From a virus, in the IMG/VR virus record IMGVR_UViG_3300046665_000548, positions 434,001 through 498,000 of that record: DNA of 64,000 nucleotides. One strand, given 5' to 3'. The notes under the pieces were generated by a model that worked only from the letters and a program-made list of their open reading frames with translations, ran no database searches and was not told the origin of the DNA. Numbering within the stretch: position 1 is the stretch's first letter; the number at the start of each line of letters is the position of its first letter. A program made the translations under genes and the position numbers. This document shows, piece by piece, positions 30,825 to 38,536 of the stretch.

Positions 30825-31646
30825 TTAAAGCTCGACGGACAACATCTTGCGCACAGAGACAAGGCGCTCTTGGAGTTCAACCGCCTTGAACAGGCCATCG
30901 CCGTTCAACGCAGCGATCACCTTATCTCGAATGTCGTTGAGACGCTTCAATTCCACCTGTTCCGCGTTGGGCTTGGGCGGCGTCAAATCGATTGCGGGTT
31001 CGCCACGAGGGTCCTTTGCGCCCTGCACGCGTCCAGCCTCGAACATGTTCGAGAAATTGGGACGATAGGGCTCGCCCTTGCGAATCGTCGTGACATGATG
31101 GCCCTCATGAAGATTGCCGTCAGAGCCGATGCGTGGCAGGTCGTGGGCCTTCCAGTTCCCGACCAGCGCGATTGGGCGCATCATCTTTTCGCCCTTGTAG
31201 TCAACGATCTCGCCGCGCACAAACTCACCGAAACCGTTGCTGTAATGAACGATCTCACCGAGCTTCCTGGCCGCCCACCAGCGACCATGGTCGGAATCGG
31301 CGTCGGTGCCGAACAGCTTGGACATCTTTTCCAAGCTTTCGATCCGCGCAATGATTGCTGACTTGGGCAAGAAACCAACATCCCGGCTGGAATAGGCGTC
31401 GCCGTACGGCAGATGAATGAGGATACCGCTTCGACCCTTGTCGCCAACCATATAGCTGGCATGGCCGTCCGCCACGGGAGTGCTGAAAATCTTGCCCGTA
31501 TACGGGCCGTTGTAGCCGTTGGCGCGAAGCCATTCAGCCAGCTTGACCTGATGCTCTTCTTCGCGCTTTTGCTCGACCTTGGCGTCGTAGTTGCGGAAGT
31601 CTGGCGTCGGGGCAGGAACGGCATCCGGGCACGAATAGACCTTCAT
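30825..31646 (-). CDS. Unknown protein (273 aa)
   Basis: Not recognised with confidence. Contains 'YMVGDKGRSGILIHLPYGDA', 'HGRWWAARKLGEIVHYSNGFG' and a C-terminal helical pair ('VELKRLNDIRDKVIAALNGD'). Possible alpha/beta enzyme, no catalytic motif seen. Its end sits just beside the promoter at 30795-30822. Confidence 0.55.
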   Translation of the reverse strand: MKVYSCPDAVPAPTPDFRNYDAKVEQKREEEHQVKLAEWLRANGYNGPYTGKIFSTPVADGHASYMVGDKGRSGILIHLPYGDAYSSRDVGFLPKSAIIARIESLEKMSKLFGTDADSDHGRWWAARKLGEIVHYSNGFGEFVRGEIVDYKGEKMMRPIALVGNWKAHDLPRIGSDGNLHEGHHVTTIRKGEPYRPNFSNMFEAGRVQGAKDPRGEPAIDLTPPKPNAEQVELKRLNDIRDKVIAALNGDGLFKAVELQERLVSVRKMLSVEL

Positions 31647-31655
31647 GTTATTCTC

Positions 31656-31994
31656 CTATACTGCACGATGAAGAAGGGGACGCCCGGAAGGCGAGAACCC
31701 GGTGATCTCGAAATGCTCTTCGAAGCGGGCGATATCCGACAGCCTGTCGAAGATGATGAAAAAGTCCTTGTCGGCCGGGTTGTTAAGCACAACCCCATCG
31801 AAGCCGTTACCAAAGCGCGGCGTGCCGGTGGCCTCAGCGAGAAGCCAATTCGTGATGTTGGTGCGGAACATGAGCGCGTCCATACCAGCATGACCAGTCA
31901 GCTTTACACGAAAGCAATACCCGTTGCCGCGCAGGCCCTCGTAGGCGATCTTAATTTGACCGCGCCGCAAGTCCCTATCGTAAGGGTTCTTCAT
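31656..31994 (-). CDS. Unknown protein, distant relative of the 'FKL' family (112 aa)
   Basis: From ATG 31994, overlapping the upstream stop (TGATG). Contains 'DFFIIFDRLSDIARFEEHF' near residue 90, similar in position to the family motif but without Phe-Lys-Leu. The N-terminal part has 'GLRGNGYCFRVKLTGHAGMD'. Not recognised. Confidence 0.5.
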   Translation of the reverse strand: MKNPYDRDLRRGQIKIAYEGLRGNGYCFRVKLTGHAGMDALMFRTNITNWLLAEATGTPRFGNGFDGVVLNNPADKDFFIIFDRLSDIARFEEHFEITGFSPSGRPLLHRAV

Positions 31995-32233
31995 CAGGTG
32001 TTCAGGGCGTAAGCGACGAAATGACCGAGCGAGTCTCCCGGTGCGGCCTTCCACTCGTAAAACGAGTGTTCCGTAAGCTGCTCGCGCTGTACAATCGACA
32101 TGATCGCACCCTTCGCATTGCGCAGCGGTTTCAAGTGAACACGGATTTCGGTCTGCGACCGAATCGTGACCAGTTCCACAGGCATAGTCATGTGGCGCTC
32201 AAGCTGGGTCTTGATCTGATTGGCGTCGAGCAC
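31994..32233 (-). CDS. Unknown small protein (79 aa, GTG start)
   Basis: GTG 32233 with AGGAGAA upstream; first gene behind the promoter at 32256-32283. Beta-rich: 'PVELVTIRSQTEIRVHLKPL'. Not recognised. Confidence 0.5.
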   Translation of the reverse strand: MLDANQIKTQLERHMTMPVELVTIRSQTEIRVHLKPLRNAKGAIMSIVQREQLTEHSFYEWKAAPGDSLGHFVAYALNT

Positions 32234-32255
32234 TGGCGTTCTCCTGTGTGGGTTT

Positions 32256-32283
32256 AATCTACCACGATTCGGACGAACGTCAA
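32256..32283 (-). promoter_or_regulatory. Early promoter, 16-nt spacer, extended -10
   Basis: Minus strand: TTGACG (32283-32278), 16-nt spacer ending TGG, TAGATT (32261-32256). Consensus form. Confidence 0.8.
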
Positions 32284-32287
32284 GCGT

Positions 32288-32590
32288 TTAGTCTAGGGTA
32301 AAATCCTCTGGCAGGTAGCCATTTTGGATTAGAGTTGAGACGAACGTATCCGTAATCGATGCCATAGCTTCGGGCATATCTCCGATTTTGTCGATAAGTT
32401 CTGGTTCGTAATTGAACCCATCTCTAACCATGATTTCGCACATTTTCTTGACCAGTCCCTGGACTGGAACTTCGAGGATGTCCTTTTCATAGAACACTCC
32501 GGCGAGATGCCGAGTGATTTTCAAACCCAATTTGTCTAGAGCTTGATGACGGAGTGCTTGTCGAGATGTGAATGAGATAATTTCGACCAT
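32288..32590 (-). CDS. Unknown helical protein (100 aa)
   Basis: Helix-rich: 'QALRHQALDKLGLKITRHLAG', 'LVKKMCEIMVRDGFNYEP'. Not recognised. Ends beside the promoter of the next block. Confidence 0.5.
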   Translation of the reverse strand: MVEIISFTSRQALRHQALDKLGLKITRHLAGVFYEKDILEVPVQGLVKKMCEIMVRDGFNYEPELIDKIGDMPEAMASITDTFVSTLIQNGYLPEDFTLD

Positions 32591-32597
32591 CCAATAT

Positions 32598-33152
32598 TTA
32601 CTCTGGATGAGTAGCTACCGTTAGATCAACTAGCACGCCGTATGTTGCCGCGCGAGGATTCACGCTGAGCCAAACATCATTGTCTTGTGCGGACACCACG
32701 GCAGCGCCGTCGTACTGGTTATGCCCTTTGTAGAGTACAAGCGCGTGGTATGGGGGAATAATATCTGACTGGTAAATCGGATCGCCCAGTAGCTTTCGGC
32801 GTATGAGATGCAAGGGCGCTGTCCCGCCGTGAGTAATGATGACGTTCCCTTTACCTCGCTTGGAAATCGTAGCGATGCGTAAGCTACTAGCATTCAAAAC
32901 GAACGGGATACCTTCCTCTTTATTGATCGGTTCTCCACCATAACGATGTGCATGTTGAACCATAAATTTGAGGAAGAAATCTTCCGCCTCAGGAATGCTT
33001 CCAAAGTGGTTCTCTGGAATTGCATGCTCTAGTCGGAACTGTGATTCGTCCGAACCGTGCACTTTACCAACGACCAAATGGTGAACTACAAACACACCTT
33101 TGGTCCCACCAGGAGCAGGATTTTGTACGCAAAAATACGGATGCTCGTTCAC
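32598..33152 (-). CDS. Unknown protein (184 aa)
   Basis: Not recognised. 'VHGSDESQFRLEHAIPENHF' and 'PFVLNASSLRIATISKRGKG' suggest a mixed alpha/beta domain; 'YHALVLYKGHNQYDGAAVVS' may be a beta sheet. ATG overlaps the upstream stop (ATGA). Confidence 0.5.
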   Translation of the reverse strand: MNEHPYFCVQNPAPGGTKGVFVVHHLVVGKVHGSDESQFRLEHAIPENHFGSIPEAEDFFLKFMVQHAHRYGGEPINKEEGIPFVLNASSLRIATISKRGKGNVIITHGGTAPLHLIRRKLLGDPIYQSDIIPPYHALVLYKGHNQYDGAAVVSAQDNDVWLSVNPRAATYGVLVDLTVATHPE

Positions 33153-33670
33153 TTCAGGAATTCACCAATCGAGAGACCATACCTGATTGGATCGATCTTA
33201 TGCACGCCGATTCTGTACAGGACATAACTGGCCACGGATGATCCACGACCGACGCCCCACACGATCTTGTTTTGGCGGAAGTGATCAACGAGGCACATCA
33301 TCGTCTGTAGAAGCGGAACAAGACCCCTCACCTCGAACAGGTCCATCTCTTCGTTGACGCGAGTCTTCTGATCGTCTCTCTCACAAAGACTCAATATGAA
33401 TTCACGCACGTCTACATCACGAAGATGCTCGCAAACAAGCCATTCGCTTCTCCGTCTGGCATGCTCCTCTTCGGGAGTACACGCCATCGGGCCAGGAGTG
33501 TGAAGGACGAACTCAGAACGATCCTGAGAGCGGCAGAGCGCATTGAAACGCTCTACAGCCTCGGAAGGATCGACCAGAACTCCTTGGATATCACCACCGG
33601 CATAGAGAATGCTCTCGATGTCGGCCAACTCAACAATCGTCCGACCCCAGGCATCAACTCTAGTCATCAA
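33149..33670 (-). CDS. DNA polymerase III alpha-like fragment (173 aa)
   Basis: The C-terminal 40 residues match the family C polymerase palm region: 'VWGVGRGSSVASYVLYRIGV' then 'HKIDPIRYGLSIGEFLK', equivalent to DnaE's 'GRGSAAGSLVAY...DPLRYGLLFERFL'. The rest, with 'ADIESILYAGGDIQGVLVDPSEAV', is helical. No PHP domain or catalytic Asp-x-Asp is present, so it is not a polymerase on its own. T4-like phages of cyanobacteria carry similar small proteins, from memory only. Confidence 0.6.
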   Translation of the reverse strand: MMTRVDAWGRTIVELADIESILYAGGDIQGVLVDPSEAVERFNALCRSQDRSEFVLHTPGPMACTPEEEHARRRSEWLVCEHLRDVDVREFILSLCERDDQKTRVNEEMDLFEVRGLVPLLQTMMCLVDHFRQNKIVWGVGRGSSVASYVLYRIGVHKIDPIRYGLSIGEFLK

Positions 33671-33672
33671 TA

Positions 33673-34371
33673 CTACTCGTCTTCTTTCTTCCCGCCGTCG
33701 ATGATCGTTGGCTTAAATGCTGGCCTAACGATCTCGGCTTCGTCCTTCTCAGTCTCGACCATCGTATCCAAACTGAATGCCCACTTCGGCGTCTTTGTCA
33801 GATCAGCATCCTCTGGCGGGATAACGTCCAATGTAGACGAATCATCCCTATTCCACCATGGCTTGTCAAAATAGTTTCGCTCTCCCATCCAACGATCCAT
33901 CGACGGAAGTAACTTGGTGGCGTCTCCTACGAAGGTGAAGCTCAAGCCAATGGGATTGTCAGACTTTATTTCGACCAGTCCGAATTCTACAGCATCCCCG
34001 CCAAGAGCGTTGAGTTTTGCCTGAAAAAGCGCTGCTAGAACATCATCGGTAGGATCGCCCGGCGTAATCATCAGAACGTTTGCTGTTCTATTCTTGCCTT
34101 CATCGTTGATGACTATTCCTAGTGCCTCTTCATTGTCACTCGAAAAAGCAATACTGCGAGAAACGATGCTATCGAACCAAAACTTCACCTTTGTCATGAC
34201 ATTGTTGAGTTGTGCTTCAGTCACGTCATCGTTGGGACAAACGTCAGCACGGATATGAAGCCGCGACGGCAGCATTACATTATCCGCAAGTCTAATGAGA
34301 CTTATGCGAGTATGAAAGCTAATGAATAGAGCTTCGCCATCATCATCGTCATCAATTGGGATCATTCGCAT
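33673..34371 (-). CDS. Conserved T4-like myovirus protein, unknown (232 aa)
   Basis: Starts MRMIPIDDDDDGEALFISF at 34371, with AAGAAAG upstream, overlapping the preceding gene by 20 nt. Contains 'VMTKVKFWFDSIVSRSIAFS' and 'FGLVEIKSDNPIGLSFTFVG'. I believe homologues occur in cyanophage genomes, unverified. A virion or assembly role is possible given the late box upstream. Confidence 0.55.
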   Translation of the reverse strand: MRMIPIDDDDDGEALFISFHTRISLIRLADNVMLPSRLHIRADVCPNDDVTEAQLNNVMTKVKFWFDSIVSRSIAFSSDNEEALGIVINDEGKNRTANVLMITPGDPTDDVLAALFQAKLNALGGDAVEFGLVEIKSDNPIGLSFTFVGDATKLLPSMDRWMGERNYFDKPWWNRDDSSTLDVIPPEDADLTKTPKWAFSLDTMVETEKDEAEIVRPAFKPTIIDGGKKEDE

Positions 34372-34750
34372 CTTTCTTCTTGTCGGCCCCTGGACCGAAC
34401 GTGTGATTTTCTTCAACAGGTCTATTAGAACGCGTGATCACAGGCTTAGGTCTGGACGCAGGAACGATCTTGCCCTTCGTGACAGGCTCTTGTTCTCTTC
34501 CTGCATTCGCCAGATCAGGGTCAGACTCGATAACGTCTGGGAACATGTTGCTCCGTTCCGTCACGATGAACCTGACTACTCGCTCCTGGCGCTCAAATTC
34601 AATCATCGCCAGTAATTCTTGCAACCGCGTGATGATCTCTGCGCCACCAAAACGATTGGCCCACACGAGACGAGCGTGAATATCCATGCTCTTTTGCATG
34701 AGTTCTTCATCACTCATCCCGGTAGGGTCGAAACCAAATAATCCAAACAT
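34352..34750 (-). CDS. Conserved T4-like myovirus protein (132 aa)
   Basis: Begins MFGLFGFDPTGMSDEELMQKS..., which I recognise from T4-like cyanophages. It has helix 'RLQELLAMIEFERQERVVRF' and a charged low-complexity C-terminus. Its ATG lies 5 nt after an exact late box (34756-34763), implying a leaderless late mRNA. Confidence 0.6.
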   Translation of the reverse strand: MFGLFGFDPTGMSDEELMQKSMDIHARLVWANRFGGAEIITRLQELLAMIEFERQERVVRFIVTERSNMFPDVIESDPDLANAGREQEPVTKGKIVPASRPKPVITRSNRPVEENHTFGPGADKKKDANDPN

Positions 34751-34755
34751 AACTG

Positions 34756-34763
34756 TATTTATA
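34756..34763 (-). promoter_or_regulatory. T4-type late promoter box (exact TATAAATA), leaderless
   Basis: Exact consensus; 5 nt separate TAAATA from the ATG at 34750. Confidence 0.65.
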
Positions 34764-34956
34764 GGCGTTCAACGCGGGAGGCCCCGCCTGTTTCGCTTGA
34801 ACGTTGTGGGACAAAGTACCACCACGCGTCATCACCCCGAAGCTTCGCTTCCATGACCCATCGCTCTCGTACTTCTTGTACGTAGTCGGTAACCCTGAGC
34901 GCAGGCATGTTGCCTATGTCTACATAGACCACGAAGCGTTCTTTGGGTGGGGTCAT
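34759..34956 (-). CDS. Unknown small protein (65 aa)
   Basis: ATG 34956 overlaps the stop of the MazG-like gene (ATGA). 'RFVVYVDIGNMPALRVTDYVQEVRERW' and 'DAWWYFVPQRSSETG' recall short phage proteins; not recognised. Its end overlaps the late box. Confidence 0.5.
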   Translation of the reverse strand: MTPPKERFVVYVDIGNMPALRVTDYVQEVRERWVMEAKLRGDDAWWYFVPQRSSETGGASRVERL

Positions 34957-35396
34957 TTGGTCTTTGCGAGGCGAGCGATAATTCCCTTGATATCGGGTTT
35001 CGAATAGTTCGGACCCTTCAGCACCTTGCCGTCTTCGCGATAGATCGGCTTGCCGTCTTCGCCCAGCTTGGACATGTTGGAGCGCTGAATCTCGTTGAAG
35101 ATTTCATCCATCGGCAGGCCGTATGCGACGCCTGTTCCGTAAGCGATATAGATGATGTCGCCCAATGCGTCTGCGATCTCGACCAGATCGTTGTTCAGTT
35201 CGCCGTTGAGGTATTCCTGGTATTCTTCTTCAAGAAGGTCTTTGCGAAGCTCGCGCATGGCCTTGTCGGGTAGACCTGGAGTTTTGGTTCGGATGAGGTT
35301 GTAGGTTTCGTGAAACTTCCAAACGTCATGAAACGGGTGGGCTTGGGACTTAGAAATGTAAACATCTTCAAGCATAGAAATTGGTTTGTCGGTCAT
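34953..35396 (-). CDS. MazG-like nucleotide pyrophosphohydrolase (147 aa)
   Basis: Hydrolyses NTPs or related nucleotides to monophosphates and pyrophosphate. The metal-binding pattern is visible: 'LLEEEYQEYL' (E-E-E-x-x-E) and 'EIADALGDIIYIAYGTG' (E-x-x-D), as in the all-alpha NTP-PPase superfamily. The C-terminal 'EIQRSNMSKLGEDGKPIYRE' followed by 'KVLKGPNYSKPD' is typical of phage MazG-like proteins. ATG 35396 (MTDKPISM). Phage MazG proteins may lower (p)ppGpp or trim the nucleotide pool. Confidence 0.85.
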   Translation of the reverse strand: MTDKPISMLEDVYISKSQAHPFHDVWKFHETYNLIRTKTPGLPDKAMRELRKDLLEEEYQEYLNGELNNDLVEIADALGDIIYIAYGTGVAYGLPMDEIFNEIQRSNMSKLGEDGKPIYREDGKVLKGPNYSKPDIKGIIARLAKTK

Positions 35397-35454
35397 AGTA
35401 AATGCCTTGAGCAAGTTATAACCAAATCTAGCACTCTGCTTTCCAATACTACAA

Positions 35455-35483
35455 AATAAAAAGGCGGGCACTTGGCCCGCCTT
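35455..35483 (-). terminator. Intrinsic terminator between tail-fibre gene and MazG-like gene
   Basis: 9-bp stem AAGGCGGGC / GCCCGCCTT with a 5-nt loop, followed on the minus strand by TTTTAT. Placed after the stop of neither minus gene but between 35396 and 35502, it ends transcription of the tail-fibre operon. Confidence 0.7.
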
Positions 35484-35501
35484 AGTGTTCACGTTTTGTT
35501 C

Positions 35502-38500
35502 TTAGTGGCGTTGGATGGCGATTTCGATAATGCCTTGACCGGTCGTTGTCTTGTCTTCCAGAGCCTTGCCGATGATCGATCCCATAGTGAAAGCCGTTGA
35601 AGCCTTGGCGAAACCAGGAGTGGTGCTAGTCGTCAGCATCTGGCCCTTCTTGACCTTGCCGATAACCTTACACGGAACACGTCCAACGAGAGCCACATAC
35701 GGATGGGTCTCATCTGTTCCGGCATTAGCGTTGAGCATCGATCCTGGAGCGGTCGAGATAACACCTGCAACTGCCTGATCGTCCGCGACGGTCGATTCGG
35801 TGATCTCCTTGTCGCCACCGTAGCTGACAACAGTTCCTGGTTCGTATGGCATGTCCGAGCAATAACGCTCGGCCAAGTCGGCGTATTGAGCCGCAGTCGC
35901 CGTGCCGTTCATCACGTTACAGTAAATGCTCGAATACTGAGTGCCAGTGTAGCCAGTCTGACGGAAATGGAACGTGCCGTCAGAGTGCATGGCCATCGTA
36001 GCCTGCGTACGGCCCGACCAGTTGAAGTTCACGGCCGGAGCGTAGTTGTAGCTGCTTTGAGCAACGCCTACCTGTCCGATTTCACGAATAGACACGCCAG
36101 AGTTGGCCTGATCCGCACCTGCCGTGCTCGAACCGATGATGAGCGTACCAAGCTGAGGAGTAGCGTCGATGCGAGCAAAGTTTGAGCCCGAGACGCCGTT
36201 GATTTGAGACGCGCTGGTAGCCGTGGTAGCGTTTCCGGTCAGAGCCGCCGTGATAGTACCTGCCGAGAAATTACCAGAAGAGTCACGGAGGACGATAGTC
36301 GATGCAGTGTTTGCGGCAGTGGCGTTCGAAGAAATCGTGATCGCCGCTGTTTCCGATCCAGAGCCGCTAACAGTGATACCCGCACCGCTGCCCACAACGG
36401 TGGCCACATAGTTGCCAACCGTATGAGTGCCAAGCGTGATGGAATCATTTGCGAGTGTTGCGTTGAGCGTAGTGTTGCCCAAATCAGTGACAGTTGCTGT
36501 TCCAGTAAGTGCACCTGATAGGGTGATCGTGAAATCGTTCACGTCGAAGCTAAGCTTACCGCCGCCCGTACCACCCGTCCCGGTGTCATCGTAAACGACC
36601 GAAATACCCTTCTGCGAACCGATGCTACCAGAAGGGGTGACCATGCCACCAACAATATCCTGGACCGCTTCAGCGAGAGCCGTGCTGGCTGCGTCGATAG
36701 CCAGGGTGATTCCCGTACCGGCTCCGGCAGCGCCGGTCACCTGAATGCCGCCGCCGCCCGACACTGTAGCGACGTAGTTGCCCGAGGTATGAGTACCGAG
36801 GGTCACAGCGCCAGCCGCGATGCTTGTGGTGATAGACGTGTTCGCCAGATTGGTAACGGTGGCCGTTCCCGTGATCGGACCAGCGAGTGTGATCGAGAAG
36901 TCATTCACGTCAAAGTTCAGCTTACCGACGCCTACGACTGGATCATCATAGTAAGTGACCGAGATACCAGCGGATGTGTTGCTGGTGACCATGCCGCCAA
37001 CCACGTCCTGCACGCCTTCTGCGAAGTTAGCTGAGCCCGTATCGAGAGCGACAGTCCACTGTGCGCCATTGTTTCCAGTGATACCATTCGTGAGAGTGAT
37101 ACCAGTTCCGGCAGTCATGGTCGCAACATAGTTGCCCGTCGTGTGCGTACCTAGAGTGACGGAAGAGTTCGGCAATGTAGTCGAAATAGTAGTGTTGCCG
37201 AGATTGGTCATCGTGGCGCTACCCGACACGGCACCAGAGATGGTGATGGTCGGATCGTTGACGTTGAAGTTCAGCTTGCCGTTCGTGTCGTCATAGATGA
37301 CCGCAATACCAAGCTGTTGAGAAATACCAGAGACCATCGTACCAACGAGGTCCTGCATGGCTTCAACGAAACCTGCTTCGTTAGTATCCAAGTTAAGCGT
37401 ATACGCAGCGCCTTCGGCTGTGCTGGAGGCATTTGTGAGACCGAGACCAGTACCGGTAGCCAACGTAGATACGTAATAGCCAGTCGTATCCGTGCCAAGG
37501 GCAACAGCGTCCGTGCCGACCACCGTGTTGATAGTTACGTTACCGAGGTTCGTAACAGTCGCGGTGCCCTGTACGTCGCCCTGAAGGGTGATCGTGAAAT
37601 TCTTGGTCTGGTAGTTGATCTTTCCGTTAGCACTGTCGTAGGTGACGGTGATGCCGTTCTGAGTGCTACCAGTGTTGAGTGCGCCAACAATGTCCTGAAC
37701 CTGAGAGGTCGTGAGACTTGCAGGGACGTTCAAGGTTACAAGCGATGGATCAGTACCATCGGCTACAAGTGTAGCACCGCCTGTGAAATTGATCGTCTTG
37801 ATACCGTTCGAAACACCGACCGTTGACGAGTTCAGCTTAGTCGTCAGCTTAGTCGTGTGCTGGCTGTTTTCCCACTTTGACGTGGCGCTGTTGTACAGGA
37901 GCGAATCGCCATTGGTCAGATTTACAATCGACAAATCCGACAGGTTGGACAGACCAGCGGCAAGGTTCAACGTGATGTTGCTGCTAAGTGCACCGCCGCC
38001 AGAAAGACCTGTGCCTGCGATAACCTGACGGGCTACCGGAACAGCGCCAACATCAGTAGCGGTCGGCATTGAGTGAATATGATCAGCGCGCGCAACTTTA
38101 TTCGATACGCCAACGTAAGCCGATCCCAGATTGGAAGGGACCGTGCTGGCAAAGTCAGCAGCAAGCGTGAAACCACCGCCAGCACCGCCGTCATTTGCCG
38201 TAATACCGAGGCCAGCCTGTAGTCTTCTCTCATTAGTGAGAGTTCCGTTAAGGCTCACAGTCAAATATGTGGCGTCGAGGGGCGCTCCATCTCCGGTGCC
38301 ACCACCACCGGTGCCACCTGAGATACCGGCTGCGGCTGCCTTTGCGGCGAATGTCGAATTGTCAATGTTAGTCAAGTCAACACGAGCTACCTCGTAACCG
38401 CCCTGCGTAACGCCATCGTGAACATGGAGAGACTTATGGTCAGTGTTGACAGTCAACTCGGCGTTGGCACCAACGAATGTTGCGTGTTCGGTGTCCGTGC

Positions 38501-38528
38501 CTCTACGAAGCTTTAGCTCATTAGCCAT
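35502..38528 (-). CDS. Tail fibre protein (1008 aa)
   Basis: N-terminus 'ANELKLRRGTDTEHATFVGA' is like the attachment module of T4-like tail-fibre and Mtd-type proteins. The middle has at least five repeats of about 130 residues, each with 'GTATVTNLGNTTI...LGTHTTGNYVATM', 'GTGITL' and 'VQDIVGGMVT'. The C-terminal 'YADLAERYCSDMPYEPGTVV...IGKALED' part is typical of T4-like cyanophage fibres and likely folds as a knob. Binds the host surface. ATG 38528 chosen over the TTG at 38540. Late. Confidence 0.85.
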   Translation of the reverse strand: MANELKLRRGTDTEHATFVGANAELTVNTDHKSLHVHDGVTQGGYEVARVDLTNIDNSTFAAKAAAAGISGGTGGGGTGDGAPLDATYLTVSLNGTLTNERRLQAGLGITANDGGAGGGFTLAADFASTVPSNLGSAYVGVSNKVARADHIHSMPTATDVGAVPVARQVIAGTGLSGGGALSSNITLNLAAGLSNLSDLSIVNLTNGDSLLYNSATSKWENSQHTTKLTTKLNSSTVGVSNGIKTINFTGGATLVADGTDPSLVTLNVPASLTTSQVQDIVGALNTGSTQNGITVTYDSANGKINYQTKNFTITLQGDVQGTATVTNLGNVTINTVVGTDAVALGTDTTGYYVSTLATGTGLGLTNASSTAEGAAYTLNLDTNEAGFVEAMQDLVGTMVSGISQQLGIAVIYDDTNGKLNFNVNDPTITISGAVSGSATMTNLGNTTISTTLPNSSVTLGTHTTGNYVATMTAGTGITLTNGITGNNGAQWTVALDTGSANFAEGVQDVVGGMVTSNTSAGISVTYYDDPVVGVGKLNFDVNDFSITLAGPITGTATVTNLANTSITTSIAAGAVTLGTHTSGNYVATVSGGGGIQVTGAAGAGTGITLAIDAASTALAEAVQDIVGGMVTPSGSIGSQKGISVVYDDTGTGGTGGGKLSFDVNDFTITLSGALTGTATVTDLGNTTLNATLANDSITLGTHTVGNYVATVVGSGAGITVSGSGSETAAITISSNATAANTASTIVLRDSSGNFSAGTITAALTGNATTATSASQINGVSGSNFARIDATPQLGTLIIGSSTAGADQANSGVSIREIGQVGVAQSSYNYAPAVNFNWSGRTQATMAMHSDGTFHFRQTGYTGTQYSSIYCNVMNGTATAAQYADLAERYCSDMPYEPGTVVSYGGDKEITESTVADDQAVAGVISTAPGSMLNANAGTDETHPYVALVGRVPCKVIGKVKKGQMLTTSTTPGFAKASTAFTMGSIIGKALEDKTTTGQGIIEIAIQRH

Positions 38529-38536
38529 AGTATTTG

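Noticed and set aside
31656-31994. Full member of the 'FKL' family
   Set aside because: Similar placement of an acidic turn but no Phe-Lys-Leu core; kept as a distant possibility only.
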